64,000 bases of DNA from Mesobaculum littorinae (GTDB lineage: Bacteria; Pseudomonadota; Alphaproteobacteria; Rhodobacterales; Rhodobacteraceae): assembly GCF_004011175.1 (NCBI RefSeq), contig NZ_RQXX01000003.1:496001-560000 (forward strand). The letters run 5' to 3'. A model generated the notes under the pieces. It saw only the letters and a program-made list of their open reading frames with translations. It ran no database searches and was not told the origin of the DNA. The position numbers were made by a program, and so were the translations under genes. Numbering within the stretch: position 1 is the first letter of the stretch; the number at the start of each line of letters is the position of its first letter. Shown in pieces: positions 16,857-26,883 of this stretch.

Positions 16857-18509
16857 TCACATTTTGTCGACAGCGGCGTCGCCGATGTTTCCAGCCCCGC
16901 GTTCGGCCAGCAGGTTGTTCAGCCAGTCGGGGTCCATCTCGGGCACCGACGACAGCAGAAGGTCGGTGTAGGGGTGGTGCGGGGGCGTGAACATCTGGCC
17001 CTTGGGCCCCTGTTCGACGACCGATCCGTCCTTCATCACCACGACCTCGTCGGCGATGGCGCGCACGGTGGCCAGGTCGTGGGTGATGAACATGTAGGAC
17101 AGGTCCAACTCGTCCTGCAGGCGCGCCAGAAGCCGCAGGATGCCCTCGGCCACCAGCTGGTCCAGCGCGCTCGTGACCTCGTCGCAGATGATGAAGCGGG
17201 GTTCCGCGGCCAGCGCCCGGGCGATGCCCACACGCTGTTTCTGCCCGCCCGACAGTTCCGAGGGCCGGCGGTCGATGAAACGGTCCGGCTCAAGCTCGAT
17301 CTCCGACAAGAGCTCGCGCACCCTCTCGCGCCGCCTGGTGCCGCGCAGACCGGTGTAGAACTGCACCGGGCGCCCGATCAGTTCGCCGATGGTCTTGCGC
17401 GGGTTCAGCGCGGTGTCGGCCATCTGGTAGATCATCTGCACCTGCCGCAGCTGTTCTTTCGAGCGTTTGCGATAGTCGCCGGGCAGAGGCTGGCCGTCGA
17501 ATTCGACATACCCCTCGCGCGGGGGCAGCAGCCCGGTGATGACCCGGGCCGCGGTGGACTTGCCCGAGCCGGATTCGCCCACCACGGCCACGGTGCGGCC
17601 CTTGTGGATGTCGAAGCTGACATCGTGCAGCACGTCGATCTTGCCATAGGCCGCGGTGACCCCGCACATCGAGATCACGGGCGTGGCGTCGACGGCCGGT
17701 GCGGGCTTGGCCTCGGTCTCGAAGCTGCGCACGGCCCAGAGCGACCGGGTGTAGTCCTCTTGCGGATTGGTCAGCATCTCGCGGGTGTCGGCGGTTTCGA
17801 CCTCGTCCCCGCGCAGCAGCACCTTGATGCGGTCGGCCATCTGCGCCACGACGGCAAGATCGTGGGTGATGTAGATCGCGGCGGTGTCGAAATCGGCGAC
17901 GATCTTGCGGATCGCGGCCAGCACCTCGATCTGCGTGGTCACGTCGAGCGCGGTGGTCGGTTCGTCGAAGATGATGAGGTCGGGCCGGCAGGACATTGCC
18001 ATCGCCGTCATGGCCCGCTGCAGCTGTCCGCCCGACACCTGGTGGGGATAGCGGAACCCGATCTCTTCGGGGTTGGGCAGGCGCAGCCGTTCGTAAAGCT
18101 CGATCGCGTCGCGCTGGCTTTCGGCCTTGCCCTGCACGCCGTGACGCACGGGCGCCTCGGTATGCTGGTCGATGATCTTGTGCGCGGGGTTGAAGCTGGA
18201 GGCCGCGGACTGCGCGACATAGGCGATGCGCTTGCCCAGCAGGTTGCGCTTGTCCTCGAGGCTCGAGTTGGTCAGCTCGATCCCGTCGAATTCGACCGAC
18301 CCTTTCGAGATGCGCACGCCATCGCGGGTGAACCCCATCGCGGCCAGTCCCAGCGTGGATTTGCCCGCGCCGGATTCGCCGATCAGGCCCAGTACCTCGC
18401 CGCGGTGCAGGTCCAGGTCGATGCCGTTGACGATGGGCATCCAGGTCTCGTCGCTCTGCCCTTCCAGATGCAGGTCGCGGATCTTCAGAAGAAGCTGTCT
18501 GTCGGTCAT
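16857..18509 (-). CDS. ABC transporter ATP-binding protein, fused DppD-DppF type
   Basis: 550 residues containing two complete ATPase domains. The first has Walker [10 protein letters not shown] (about 40-48), signature [10 protein letters not shown] and [10 protein letters not shown]. The second has GESGSGKST (about 314-322), signature [15 protein letters not shown] and [10 protein letters not shown]. Each ends in the peptide-transporter tail (second: HHPYTDLLL). One chain therefore supplies both ATPases of a peptide-type importer, as in YejF. It starts four bases after the permease stop. Confidence 0.93.
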   Translation of the reverse strand: MTDRQLLLKIRDLHLEGQSDETWMPIVNGIDLDLHRGEVLGLIGESGAGKSTLGLAAMGFTRDGVRISKGSVEFDGIELTNSSLEDKRNLLGKRIAYVAQSAASSFNPAHKIIDQHTEAPVRHGVQGKAESQRDAIELYERLRLPNPEEIGFRYPHQVSGGQLQRAMTAMAMSCRPDLIIFDEPTTALDVTTQIEVLAAIRKIVADFDTAAIYITHDLAVVAQMADRIKVLLRGDEVETADTREMLTNPQEDYTRSLWAVRSFETEAKPAPAVDATPVISMCGVTAAYGKIDVLHDVSFDIHKGRTVAVVGESGSGKSTAARVITGLLPPREGYVEFDGQPLPGDYRKRSKEQLRQVQMIYQMADTALNPRKTIGELIGRPVQFYTGLRGTRRRERVRELLSEIELEPDRFIDRRPSELSGGQKQRVGIARALAAEPRFIICDEVTSALDQLVAEGILRLLARLQDELDLSYMFITHDLATVRAIADEVVVMKDGSVVEQGPKGQMFTPPHHPYTDLLLSSVPEMDPDWLNNLLAERGAGNIGDAAVDKM

Positions 18510-18513
18510 GGCG

Positions 18514-19680
18514 TCAGTCCTTCAGTCCCGAGGAACGGTGCAGCATCCAGTCGACGAGGAAGTTGACCGCCAGGGTCAGCAGCGCGATCGCCCCCGCCGC
18601 CATCAGCGGCAGCGCCGCGGTCAGGGGCGAATAGCCGGCGAAGTTGATGAACTGGCTCAGGTCGCGCACCATCGTGCCCCAGTCCGCCAGCGGCGGGCGG
18701 ATGCCCACGCCCAGGAACGACAGCGAGGCGATGGTCAGGAACACGAAGCAGAACCGCAACCCGAACTCGGCCAGAAGCGGGGCGGTCGCGTTGGGCAGCA
18801 CCTCGCGGAAGATCAGGTAGCCCATCCTCTCGCCGCGCAGGCGCGCCGCCTCGATGTAGTCCATCACCACGATGTTGCCGGCGACGGCGCGGGCCAGCCG
18901 GTAGACGCGGGTGGAATCGATCACCGCGATGATGACGATCATGTAAAGCGTCAGCTGCCCGCCCGACGACCCCGCCCAGGCCAGCGCGATGGTCATCAGA
19001 AGCAGCGCGAAGATCAGCGAGGGGATCGCCATCAGCACGTCGACCGCGCGGCTGATGACCTGGTCCAGCCAGCCGCCGACCGTCGCCGCCAGGAACCCCA
19101 GCGTGCCGCCCAGAAGGAAAGCGAGGCAGGTGGTGGCAAAGGCGATGCCCACGGTGTTCTGCGCGCCGTAGATCAGCCGGCTCATCAGATCGCGGCCGAT
19201 CTGGTCGGTGCCCAGCGGAAAGGCCGGATCGCCGCCCGTGGCGGGATTGCCGCCGGGCAGGATGTTGGCGTTGCCGACGATGGCCTCCTGCCCGTAGGGG
19301 GCGAGCCACGCCGCGAAGATCGCGACCAGAGCGTAGACGACGATCGTCAGGATGCCGAAGCTTGCCGTCAGCGGCATGTGGCGGAACGCCTTGCGGCTGC
19401 CGGCGGTGCCCACGTGGCGACCCAGCAGCCGGAAGGCGAAGGCCGAGACGGCGGCGATGACGACGCCGATGATCAGCCAGCGGAAGAACACCGCCTGGTC
19501 GACGAAGAAGAACGCGTAGACGGCATAGGCCACCAGCGCGACCAGCAGCACCCACCCCAGGGCCGAGGCAAAGCCCATGTCGCGGAAATAGGGGCGCCCG
19601 GTCCTGCGGCCCGCGAACCGGAACGCCCAGGCCGTCAGCACCAGGACGACGATCGCGGCGAAGATACCAGACCAGCTCAT
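18514..19680 (-). CDS. ABC transporter permease, DppC/YejE-like
   Basis: 388 residues, longer than usual DppC (about 300) because of an N-terminal part with extra hydrophobic segments (three or more before residue 100). Then comes the inner-membrane permease domain: [19 protein letters not shown] and the EAA loop [22 protein letters not shown] for docking the ATPase. Overlaps the upstream permease by four bases (ATGA). Confidence 0.92.
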   Translation of the reverse strand: MSWSGIFAAIVVLVLTAWAFRFAGRRTGRPYFRDMGFASALGWVLLVALVAYAVYAFFFVDQAVFFRWLIIGVVIAAVSAFAFRLLGRHVGTAGSRKAFRHMPLTASFGILTIVVYALVAIFAAWLAPYGQEAIVGNANILPGGNPATGGDPAFPLGTDQIGRDLMSRLIYGAQNTVGIAFATTCLAFLLGGTLGFLAATVGGWLDQVISRAVDVLMAIPSLIFALLLMTIALAWAGSSGGQLTLYMIVIIAVIDSTRVYRLARAVAGNIVVMDYIEAARLRGERMGYLIFREVLPNATAPLLAEFGLRFCFVFLTIASLSFLGVGIRPPLADWGTMVRDLSQFINFAGYSPLTAALPLMAAGAIALLTLAVNFLVDWMLHRSSGLKD

Positions 19681-20672
19681 TTCGGGTGCCTCAGGCGGGG
19701 GTTCGACAGGATCGACAGGACATCCGCCAGCAGGTTCAGCAGGATGTAGGCGCAGGCGAAGATCAGGCAGCAGGCCTGCACCATCGGGATGTCGCGGTTC
19801 TTCACCGCATCGACGAACAGCTGACCAATGCCGGGATAGACAAAGACAACCTCGACCACGACGACGCCGGTGATCAGGTAGGCAAGGTTCAGCGCGATGA
19901 CGTTGATGATGGGCGCCAGCGCATTGGGCAGCGCATGGCGCACGACGACGCGCATCGGGCTGAGCCCCTTCAGCCGTGCCATCTCGATATAGGGCGAGGC
20001 CAGCAGGTTGATGATCGCCGCCCGGGTCATCCGCATCATGTGTGCGGTGACCACCAGCGTCAGCGTCAGCGCGGGCAGCAGCGTGCGTTCAAGCCGCTGA
20101 CCCAGCCCCATGTCGGCATAGATGTTCGAAATCGAAGGCAGCACCGGGTTCAGCACCGCGAGGAACAGGATCAGGATATAAGCCAGGAAGAATTCCGGGC
20201 TCGAGATCGAGCTCAGCGTCACCATGTTGACCGTCTTGTCGAACAGCGAATTGCGGTAGAGCGCCGCAAGGATGCCGAGGGTCAGGGCCAGCGGAACCGC
20301 GATGCAGGCGGTGACGGCGGCCAGGAACATGGTGTTGGCAAAGCGCGGCGCGATCTGCGACGCCACGGTCGGCAGGTTCTCGGCCGCCGTGCCGGTGAAG
20401 CTGGAGAAATTGGCCTGTGCGAAGCTCGTCCCGAGATCACCGGTCAGCGCGTTTCCAAGCCAGTGGAAATAACGCAGGACAAGAGGCTGATCGAGCCCCA
20501 GGTCGCGCCGGATCGCATTCACCGCCCCTTCGGTCGCGCCCTGTCCCAGGAAGGCCTGGGCGAAATCGCCCGGCAGCAGGTTCACGGCGACGAAGATGAC
20601 GACAGATACGACGATCAGAGTCAGTATCCCGAGCAAGAGCCTCTGGGCGACGACACGCGCTACAGAGTCCAA
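19677..20672 (-). CDS. ABC transporter permease, DppB-like
   Basis: About 331 residues, six expected membrane helices. Family signs are LPGDFAQAFLGQGA and RRDLGLDQPLVLRYFHWLGNALTGDLGTS near the N-terminus and the EAA loop MARLKGLSPMRVVVRHALPNA. First gene of the operon. I prefer the TTG at 20672, which has AAGGGGG seven bases upstream; a second TTG at 20690 would add six residues but has no ribosome site. An inverted repeat lies 84-117 bases upstream. Confidence 0.9.
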   Translation of the reverse strand: MDSVARVVAQRLLLGILTLIVVSVVIFVAVNLLPGDFAQAFLGQGATEGAVNAIRRDLGLDQPLVLRYFHWLGNALTGDLGTSFAQANFSSFTGTAAENLPTVASQIAPRFANTMFLAAVTACIAVPLALTLGILAALYRNSLFDKTVNMVTLSSISSPEFFLAYILILFLAVLNPVLPSISNIYADMGLGQRLERTLLPALTLTLVVTAHMMRMTRAAIINLLASPYIEMARLKGLSPMRVVVRHALPNALAPIINVIALNLAYLITGVVVVEVVFVYPGIGQLFVDAVKNRDIPMVQACCLIFACAYILLNLLADVLSILSNPRLRHPK

Positions 20673-20755
20673 GGGTATCCCCCTTTTCAATTTTCGTTAT
20701 TAGGGCGCATTTTTAAGAGGCTGCGCGGGATTAGTAAACCGAAACCGACACCGGA

Positions 20756-20789
20756 TGTCGCAAACGGGACATCCTGCCGGTTTGCGACA
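20756..20789. promoter_or_regulatory. inverted repeat upstream of the peptide ABC operon
   Basis: TGTCGCAAAC (20756-20765) and GTTTGCGACA (20780-20789) form a perfect 10-base inverted repeat with a 14-base spacer. It lies in a locally AT-rich gap between the iminopeptidase stop and the dppB-like start. With no T-run after it on the minus strand it looks more like an operator than a terminator. Confidence 0.45.
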
Positions 20790-20812
20790 CCCTGTTCCGG
20801 GCAAATGCCCAA

Positions 20813-21790
20813 TTAGCGGGCAATACTGCGCAGGCGGTCGGTCGCGGCAACCAGCTCTCGGCTGATGCCGGGTTCGGACAGGGCGTGGCCCGCGCGGGGC
20901 ACCACGATCAGGGCCGATCCCGGCCACGCCCGGTGCAGCCGATCGGCGGCGACCGGCGGGCAGATCATGTCGTAGCGGCCCTGCACGATGGTGCCGGGCA
21001 CGTCGGCCAGCCGGTCCATCCGGTTCAGGATGTGGCCGTCCTCTTCGAGGAACCCGCGGTTGGTGAAATAGTGGTTCTCCAGCCGCGAAAAGGCGCGGGC
21101 GTATTCCGCCGGGCTTTCGCCACGGGGGCCGTCATTGTCGATCGAGGCCAGCGTGTTTTCCCAGCTGGCCCAGGCCCGGGCGGCGCGCGTCTCTTCGGTG
21201 ACGTTGCCCGAGAACAGGCGCCGGTGGTAGGCGGCGATCAGGTCGTCGTGTTCGGCTTCGGGGACGAGGTCGGTGAACCGGCGCCAGACCTCGGGCCAGA
21301 ACATGCCCGCCCCGCCGCCGTAGAACCACTGCAGCTCGGCCTCGGTCATCAGGAAGATGCCGCGCAGCACAAGGTGGCGCGCGCGGTCGGGGTGGGTCTG
21401 GGCGTAGACCAGCGACAGCGTCGCGCCCCAGCTGCCGCCGAAGACGACCCAGCGGTCGATGCCCAGCGTTTCACGTATGCGCTCGATATCCGCGACCAGG
21501 TCCCAGGTGGTGTTGTTCTCGACGCTGGCATGGGGGCGCGACCGTCCGCAGCCGCGCTGGTCGAACAGGATGATCCGCCATGCCGAGGGGTCGAAATACC
21601 GCCGCATCGCGGGCGAGCAGCCGCCGCCCGGGCCGCCGTGCAGCACGATGACGGCCGGGGCATCGGGGTTGCCGCACTGTTCGACATAAAGCCTGTGACC
21701 GTCCCCGACCTCGAGCATCCGCTGGTCGAAAGGGTCGGTCGGCGGGTAAAGAAACTGGGTTGCGCTGATTTGGCCGGTCACCTTGTCCAT
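20813..21790 (-). CDS. pip: proline iminopeptidase
   Basis: 325-residue alpha/beta hydrolase that releases N-terminal proline from peptides in the cytoplasm. Oxyanion motif HGGPGGG (51-57), nucleophile Ser120 in GGSWG, Asp in GRYDMICPP and His in [13 protein letters not shown] 21790 fits the usual N-terminus ([12 protein letters not shown] soon after); longer frames upstream are not similar. Placed directly upstream of the peptide importer operon in the same direction, so the two may cooperate in peptide use, though a 141-base gap separates them. Confidence 0.93.
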   Translation of the reverse strand: MDKVTGQISATQFLYPPTDPFDQRMLEVGDGHRLYVEQCGNPDAPAVIVLHGGPGGGCSPAMRRYFDPSAWRIILFDQRGCGRSRPHASVENNTTWDLVADIERIRETLGIDRWVVFGGSWGATLSLVYAQTHPDRARHLVLRGIFLMTEAELQWFYGGGAGMFWPEVWRRFTDLVPEAEHDDLIAAYHRRLFSGNVTEETRAARAWASWENTLASIDNDGPRGESPAEYARAFSRLENHYFTNRGFLEEDGHILNRMDRLADVPGTIVQGRYDMICPPVAADRLHRAWPGSALIVVPRAGHALSEPGISRELVAATDRLRSIAR

Positions 21791-21881
21791 GATTGACCTA
21801 TATAGCGGGGAAAGGCATCCGGCCATGGGGCGGGCGCAGAAAGACACGCCCGCACGTGAACCGCCAAGTGAAGGAGAGGCC

Positions 21882-22622
21882 ATGCAGGCCAGCACGATAG
21901 ATCCCGCCGAAGTTTCCAAGTTCGAGGCGATGGCGGCGGAATGGTGGGACCCGCAGGGCAAGTTCAAGCCGCTGCACATGCTGAACCCCTGCCGGCTGGA
22001 TTACATCTGCCGCCAGATCGCCGCCGAGTTCGGTCGCGACCTGGGCGCGCCTGCGCCCTTTGCCGGGCTGCGCATCCTGGATATCGGCTGCGGCGGCGGG
22101 CTTCTGTCGGAACCCATGGCGCGGCTCGGGGCGGATGTCGTGGGCGCCGATGCGGCGCCGCGCAACATCCCCGTCGCGCAGGTCCATGCCGAACAATCCG
22201 GCCTGACAATCGACTACCGCCACACGACGGCCGAAGACATGGCCGCCTCGGGCGAGCAGTTCGACGCCGTGCTGAACATGGAGGTGGTCGAACACGTGGC
22301 CGACCCGCAGGCCTACCTGCGCGCCTGCCACGACCTGCTGAAGCCCGGCGGCGTGATGATCTGCTCGACCATCAACCGCAACGCCAAGAGCTTTGCCATG
22401 GCGATCGTCGGGGCCGAGTGGGTGATGCGCTGGCTGCCCAAGGGCACGCATGACTGGGCCAAGTTCATCACCCCCGATGAACTGTTCGCGCTGATCGGGC
22501 GCGCCGGGCTCGACCCGGTCGACCGCACCGGCTTCGTCTTCAATCCGCTGGGCTGGTCGTGGAGCCTGTCGGACCGCGATCTGTCGGTGAACTACGTCAC
22601 GACGAGCGTTCGGAGGGCCTGA
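21882..22622 (+). CDS. ubiG: ubiquinone biosynthesis O-methyltransferase UbiG
   Basis: 246 residues. Catalyses both O-methylations in ubiquinone synthesis. Seen: [17 protein letters not shown], the SAM loop [28 protein letters not shown] and the C-terminal [14 protein letters not shown]. The ATG at 21882 follows AAGGAGAGG; an in-frame ATG at 21783 overlaps the divergent iminopeptidase and is rejected. It converges with tspO and overlaps its end by 26 bases. Confidence 0.96.
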   Translation: MQASTIDPAEVSKFEAMAAEWWDPQGKFKPLHMLNPCRLDYICRQIAAEFGRDLGAPAPFAGLRILDIGCGGGLLSEPMARLGADVVGADAAPRNIPVAQVHAEQSGLTIDYRHTTAEDMAASGEQFDAVLNMEVVEHVADPQAYLRACHDLLKPGGVMICSTINRNAKSFAMAIVGAEWVMRWLPKGTHDWAKFITPDELFALIGRAGLDPVDRTGFVFNPLGWSWSLSDRDLSVNYVTTSVRRA

Positions 22623-23082
22623 GCCCGGTGGCATGCGGGTTACGCTGCCAGATCGCGACGTTCAGCGACCCGGCGTAGAGCACCCACAGAAGGTAGGGCA
22701 GCAGCAGAACCCCCGCGAGGGTGTCGATCTGCCAGAACGCGACCATCGTCGCGGTGATCGCCAGCCCCAGGCAGCCGATCACCGCAGCCCCCGCCCGGAT
22801 CATCCGGTTGCCGAAGAACACGGGCGTCCAAAGGGTGTTGAGCGCGATCTGAAGCGACCAGAGCGCCAGCGGCACGCCGATCCCGTCGCGCGCCGCGATG
22901 CGCGCGGCGGCGGCGGCCATCAGCACGTAGATCACGCTCCACGCGATGGGAAACAGCTTGTTGGGCGGGGTCCATGGCGGCTTTGACAGTTGCGCGTACC
23001 ACGTGCCCGGCTTGAAGATGATGCCCGTGGCCCCCGCGGCGGCGCAGGTGGCCAGGAAGATGGGAAATGCGATCCAGTCCAT
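22597..23082 (-). CDS. tspO: TspO/MBR family tryptophan-rich sensory protein
   Basis: 161 residues with five hydrophobic helices and the family signatures [15 protein letters not shown] and WSVIYVLMA near the first loop, then [15 protein letters not shown] and [14 protein letters not shown]. TspO binds porphyrins and in Rhodobacter affects photopigment gene expression with oxygen; the role here is inferred from family. Its 3' end overlaps ubiG on the other strand. Confidence 0.95.
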   Translation of the reverse strand: MDWIAFPIFLATCAAAGATGIIFKPGTWYAQLSKPPWTPPNKLFPIAWSVIYVLMAAAAARIAARDGIGVPLALWSLQIALNTLWTPVFFGNRMIRAGAAVIGCLGLAITATMVAFWQIDTLAGVLLLPYLLWVLYAGSLNVAIWQRNPHATGLRPSERSS

Positions 23083-23121
23083 GTCTGCGCAACGGGGCTG
23101 AGGCGCCCGGGTTCCCTTCCG

Positions 23122-23580
23122 CTACAGAACCTCGAAAATACCGATGCGCACCGCCTCCTTGTAGCGTTCGCCGGTGCCCAGGAAGATCGTGCGGTTGACC
23201 CAGGCATAGCGGGGATCGGCCGAGTGCAGGCGCGGGTGCGTGCGCATGTAATAGGCCTCGGGCGCGACGGGTTCGCCGCGCGCCAGCGCCGCCAGAACCT
23301 CGGGCGGGCCATGGCGCAGGCCGAAGTTGCGGATGTCGATCAAGGCGCCGTCGTCGGTTTCCAGCCCGTAGCGGGTATCAAGCTCGGCGTGGCTGTCGTG
23401 GACCATCTGCCAATCGGCGCCGAGGTTCAGCACCCGGCCCGAGATCCGTTCGCCCGACACGGTGCCGCCGATGATCGGGATGATGCGGTGCACGGCGCCC
23501 GAGACGGTGCCGCGTTCCATGGGCGGGCCGAGTTCGGCGTCGATCTGGCAGGTCAGGCGCAGGCGGGGAGGCTCGATCAT
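23122..23580 (-). CDS. DUF3237 domain protein
   Basis: 152 residues of the DUF3237 beta-barrel family (LTCQIDAELGPPMERG..., GGTVSGERISGRVLNLGADWQ, IDIRNFGLRHG, YYMRTHPRLHSADPRYAWVNRTIFLGTGER). No activity is established for the family. The ATG overlaps the stop of the TRAP large permease by one base (TGATG), so it is the fourth gene of the TRAP operon and probably acts on the imported compound or a product. Confidence 0.88.
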   Translation of the reverse strand: MIEPPRLRLTCQIDAELGPPMERGTVSGAVHRIIPIIGGTVSGERISGRVLNLGADWQMVHDSHAELDTRYGLETDDGALIDIRNFGLRHGPPEVLAALARGEPVAPEAYYMRTHPRLHSADPRYAWVNRTIFLGTGERYKEAVRIGIFEVL

Positions 23581-24872
23581 CAGTTCATTGTCCCGGGAAG
23601 AAAGAGGGTGATGGCGGGGAATGCCACCAGCAGGATCAGCCGGAGGATGTCCGACACGATGAAGGGCAGCACGCCACGGAAGATCGTCGTCAGCTTCACC
23701 TCGCGGGCGATCGAGTTGATGACGAAGACGTTGATGCCCACGGGCGGGGTGATCAGGCCCAGCTCGGCGGTCATCACGATGATGATGCCGAACCAGATCG
23801 GGTCGAAGCCCAGCTGCGTGATCACCGGAAAGACGATGGGCACCAGCAGGATGATCATCGCCATGCTGTCGAGGATGCAGCCCGCCAGCACGAAGAACAG
23901 AAGGATCAGCGCCAGCGTGCCATGCGCCGACATGTCCATGCCGACCAGCCACTGGGTCAGCTTCTGCGGCGCGCGGGTGATGGCGAGGAAATAGCCGAAG
24001 AGCATCGCGCCGATCAGCACGGTGTAGACCGTGACCGAGGTGCGCAGCGCCTCGACCAGGCTTTCGGTGATCTCGCGCAGCCCCATGCGGCGGCGCACGA
24101 CGCCGATCACCATGGTCAGGAAGGCGCCGATGGCCGCGGCCTCGGTCGGCGTGGCGATACCCGCGTAGATCACGCCGATGATCGCGACGAACAGCACGAT
24201 CACCGCCCAGACGCCCGACAGCGACGACAGTGCTTCGCGCAGGTCGAAGGGTGTGCCGTCGGGCAGGCCGCGGCGGTGGGCGATCAGGATCGTCGCCATG
24301 TACATCAGCACCGCCAGGAGGCCGGGGATGATCCCCGCGATGAACAGCGCGCCGACGTCGGTTTCGGTGATGTAGGCATAGACCACCAGCACTACCGAGG
24401 GCGGGATCAGGATGCCCAGCGTGCCGCCCGCGGCCACGACGCCCGACGCGGTGTCTTCGCGGTAGCCGAAGCGCTTCATCTCGGGCATGGCGATCTTGGT
24501 CATCGTCGCCGCGGTGGCGACCGAGGATCCGCAGATCGCGGCAAAGCCCGCGCAGGCGGCGATGGTCGACAGCGCCAGGCCGCCGCGGAACTGCCCCAGC
24601 CAGGCGTTGCCCACGCGAAACAGCTCGCGGCTCATCCCCGAGTTCGTGGCGAAGACGCCCATCAGGATGAAGAACGGCACGAGGCTGAGGTTGAAGTCGG
24701 CGATCACCCGGATGGGCGAGGTGGCCAGCAGGTTCAGTGCGGGGTCGATCCCGCGAACCGCCGCGAAGCCGCCGACGCCGACAAGCCCCATGGCGACGCC
24801 GATGGGCACGCGCAGGGCGATCATGATGAAAAGGGCGACGAAGCCCGTGATGGCAAGCGCGTCTCCGGACAT
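23580..24872 (-). CDS. TRAP transporter large permease DctM (hydroxyacid locus)
   Basis: 430 residues, 12 or so hydrophobic segments, the ion-coupled permease of a tripartite transporter. Typical stretches: FILMGVFATNSGMSRELF, CGSSVATAATMTKIAMPEM, LGILIPPSVVLVVYA, TPTEAAAIGAF, ELGLITPPVGINVFVI. The ATG at 24872 overlaps the DctQ stop by one base. Longer upstream frames are shadows of dctQ. Confidence 0.95.
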   Translation of the reverse strand: MSGDALAITGFVALFIMIALRVPIGVAMGLVGVGGFAAVRGIDPALNLLATSPIRVIADFNLSLVPFFILMGVFATNSGMSRELFRVGNAWLGQFRGGLALSTIAACAGFAAICGSSVATAATMTKIAMPEMKRFGYREDTASGVVAAGGTLGILIPPSVVLVVYAYITETDVGALFIAGIIPGLLAVLMYMATILIAHRRGLPDGTPFDLREALSSLSGVWAVIVLFVAIIGVIYAGIATPTEAAAIGAFLTMVIGVVRRRMGLREITESLVEALRTSVTVYTVLIGAMLFGYFLAITRAPQKLTQWLVGMDMSAHGTLALILLFFVLAGCILDSMAMIILLVPIVFPVITQLGFDPIWFGIIIVMTAELGLITPPVGINVFVINSIAREVKLTTIFRGVLPFIVSDILRLILLVAFPAITLFLPGTMN

Positions 24873-25384
24873 CAGTCGACCCTCATCTCGGCGGGATCTT
24901 CGGGATCGAGGGTGCCAAGGCCCGCGGCGATCAGGAACATCCGCACCGCGACGGTAAAGATGGAAAAGGCGGTGCCGATCCAGATCAGCGTCATCACGGG
25001 CCAGACCGGCAGCCGCAGGTCGAAGGTGGATTCGTTCGAGGCGAAGGCGCTTTCGACCCGGCCCAGCATCTTCCACGTCAGCAGGACGACAAACACCAGC
25101 AGTACCGCCCAGGCGAAGAAATCGACCCAGCGGCGGATGCGCGGTCCCACCATCTCGACGAAGAGGTCGACCTTGATGTGTGTGCCGCGATAGCCGACCG
25201 AGGCAAAGCCCCACATGATGCAGGCGCCGATCATCAGGCGCGAGATGTCGAAGGCGTCGGGCACCGGCGCAGCGAAGAGGTACCGCCCCACGGCCGAGGC
25301 CACGACCAGGAGCGTGACCGCGCCCAGAAGCAGCCCGGCGATGACCTCGACGGCCTGGCAGATGCGTTCCAAGGTTCGGATCAT
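24872..25384 (-). CDS. TRAP transporter small permease DctQ (hydroxyacid locus)
   Basis: 170 residues, four hydrophobic helices. The family pattern includes GRYLFAAPVPDAFDISRLMIGACIMWGFA and GYRGTHIKVDLF after helix 2. Pairs with DctM in the inner membrane. Follows dctP by 192 bases that contain a stem-loop. Confidence 0.92.
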   Translation of the reverse strand: MIRTLERICQAVEVIAGLLLGAVTLLVVASAVGRYLFAAPVPDAFDISRLMIGACIMWGFASVGYRGTHIKVDLFVEMVGPRIRRWVDFFAWAVLLVFVVLLTWKMLGRVESAFASNESTFDLRLPVWPVMTLIWIGTAFSIFTVAVRMFLIAAGLGTLDPEDPAEMRVD

Positions 25385-25521
25385 GCGGTGATGGTTCCTT
25401 TGTGGTGGCGGAGGCAGGGGGCGGGCGGACAGGATATGCGCGGATCAGGTGCGGACGAGCCGGGGGTGGAGGGGCCTGGCGCGGGCGGGCCCAGCGCGGG
25501 CGGACCAAGTTCCGGCGAGCC

Positions 25522-25552
25522 GGGGGCGGGCGCGGCGGTCGGGCCCGCCCCC
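25522..25552 (-). other. stem-loop between dctP and dctQ
   Basis: Perfect 10-base arms GGGGGCGGGC (25522-25531) and GCCCGCCCCC (25543-25552), 25 bases past the dctP stop. No T-run. Likely an RNA-stabilising or attenuating hairpin, as in the other two TRAP operons here. Confidence 0.5.
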
Positions 25553-25576
25553 GGTGTCGGCATCAGGGGGCGCCGG

Positions 25577-26596
25577 TCATTCGACCATGCTGTCCGCGTC
25601 GCGGATCTTCTGGACGAAGGCGTCGTAGGCGGCGTCGGCATCCTCGATCCCGGCATCCGTCACGGTCTGCTTCCATTCGTCGACCAGCGGGGCGGTCGCG
25701 TCCTTCCACTCCTGCAGCTGCGCGTCGTCGGGGGCATAGAGATCATGCCCGAGGTCGATGATCTGCTGGCGCCCCTCCGCCTCGGCATCCGCCCAGCCCG
25801 AGGCGATCTTTTCGGACCATTCGGGCGTGCAGTGGTCCATCATCACCTGCCGGTTCTCCTCGGACATCGCGTTCAGAGAATCGGTGTTGATGAGGAAGGC
25901 GAAGACAGTGACGTAAAGCGGCACGTCGAGATGCGACTGCACGAGATCCTGCGCCCCGAAGGTGAAAAGCGACCCCCAGGGCGATGCGGTGATGTCGGCG
26001 GTGCCCTTCGACAGCGCCTCGCGCATCTCGGGCGCGGGGACCTGCACGCTGGCGCCGCCCATCAGGTTGACCATCCGCGCGGTGGTGCCGTTGGCGGGGC
26101 GCACGTTCTTGCCGTCGATATCCGACGGCACCAGAAGCTGCCCCTCCTTGCCGTGCAGCGTGCCCGGATCGTGCAGGTGGACGAGGCAGACGGTCACGTC
26201 GCTCATCTCCTGCTCTGCATAGGGCTGGTACCATTCATGGAACGCACGGCTGCCCGCCTTGGCGTTGTCGATGTGAAACGGCAGCTCGCCGGCCGAGATG
26301 ATCGGAAAGCGCCCGGGCTGGTAGCCGGGGTTGATGAAGCTGATGTCGACGATCCCATCGCGCGCCATGTCGTAGTGGTCGGGTGCCGCGCCCAGCTGCT
26401 GGGCGGGATAGATCTCGATCGCGATCCCGCCGCCCGAGGCCTCTTCGATCGCGTCGATCCACATCTCCATGCCGGTGGTCTGCAACGGGTGTGTGGGGGG
26501 CAGCCAATGCGACAGGGCCAGCGTGGTCTCCTGCGCCTGTGCCGCGGTGCCCAGCGCGGCGACGGATGCCGCCGCCATGAGGTGTGTCAGTTTCAT
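25577..26596 (-). CDS. TRAP transporter substrate-binding protein DctP (hydroxyacid locus)
   Basis: 339 residues with a signal peptide ending AAQAQ. The DctP fold shows LALSHWLPPTHPLQTTGMEMWIDAIEEASGG, VDISFINPGYQPGRFP and PSDIDGKNVRPANGTTARMVNLMGG, where the conserved Arg contacts the substrate carboxylate. The ATG at 26596 has GGGAGGA upstream; a TTG one codon earlier is less likely. First gene of a dctP-dctQ-dctM-DUF3237 operon. Its position opposite L- and D-2-hydroxyacid dehydrogenases suggests lactate or a similar hydroxyacid as ligand; this is inference. Confidence 0.93.
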   Translation of the reverse strand: MKLTHLMAAASVAALGTAAQAQETTLALSHWLPPTHPLQTTGMEMWIDAIEEASGGGIAIEIYPAQQLGAAPDHYDMARDGIVDISFINPGYQPGRFPIISAGELPFHIDNAKAGSRAFHEWYQPYAEQEMSDVTVCLVHLHDPGTLHGKEGQLLVPSDIDGKNVRPANGTTARMVNLMGGASVQVPAPEMREALSKGTADITASPWGSLFTFGAQDLVQSHLDVPLYVTVFAFLINTDSLNAMSEENRQVMMDHCTPEWSEKIASGWADAEAEGRQQIIDLGHDLYAPDDAQLQEWKDATAPLVDEWKQTVTDAGIEDADAAYDAFVQKIRDADSMVE

Positions 26597-26883
26597 CAAG
26601 TCGTTCCTCCCTTGGTGAATTCGGTCTTGTGGTTGTGTCGGGACACGCCGCCCGCGCCCCCGGCCGGCGACCGAAAGTCGCGCGGCGCCGGGGTCATGCT
26701 AGGGTGGCCGAGTGGCGCCCGGGCGGCCCGGGGCGCCCGCTGTGCGATCCCGGTCCTCCGTCCCTGCCGTGCCCCAGGGCCCCGGTGCGACAGGGCAAGG
26801 CGCGCGCCATGCCCCCCGGGCGTGGGGCCGACGAGGGCCGCCGCCGCGACGATCCCGTCGCGCGCGATTGCGATCATGGACAT
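26596..26883 (-). CDS. doubtful 95-residue leader ORF upstream of dctP
   Basis: Starts MSMIAIARDGIVAAAALV after a strong GGAGGA site and ends exactly on the dctP start (TGATG). The rest is Arg/Pro/Gly-rich with no recognisable domain and its end merely reads through the dctP ribosome site, so it may be a chance frame or a remnant. Listed only because start and stop placement are striking. Confidence 0.2.
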   Translation of the reverse strand: MSMIAIARDGIVAAAALVGPTPGGHGARLALSHRGPGARQGRRTGIAQRAPRAARAPLGHPSMTPAPRDFRSPAGGAGGVSRHNHKTEFTKGGTT

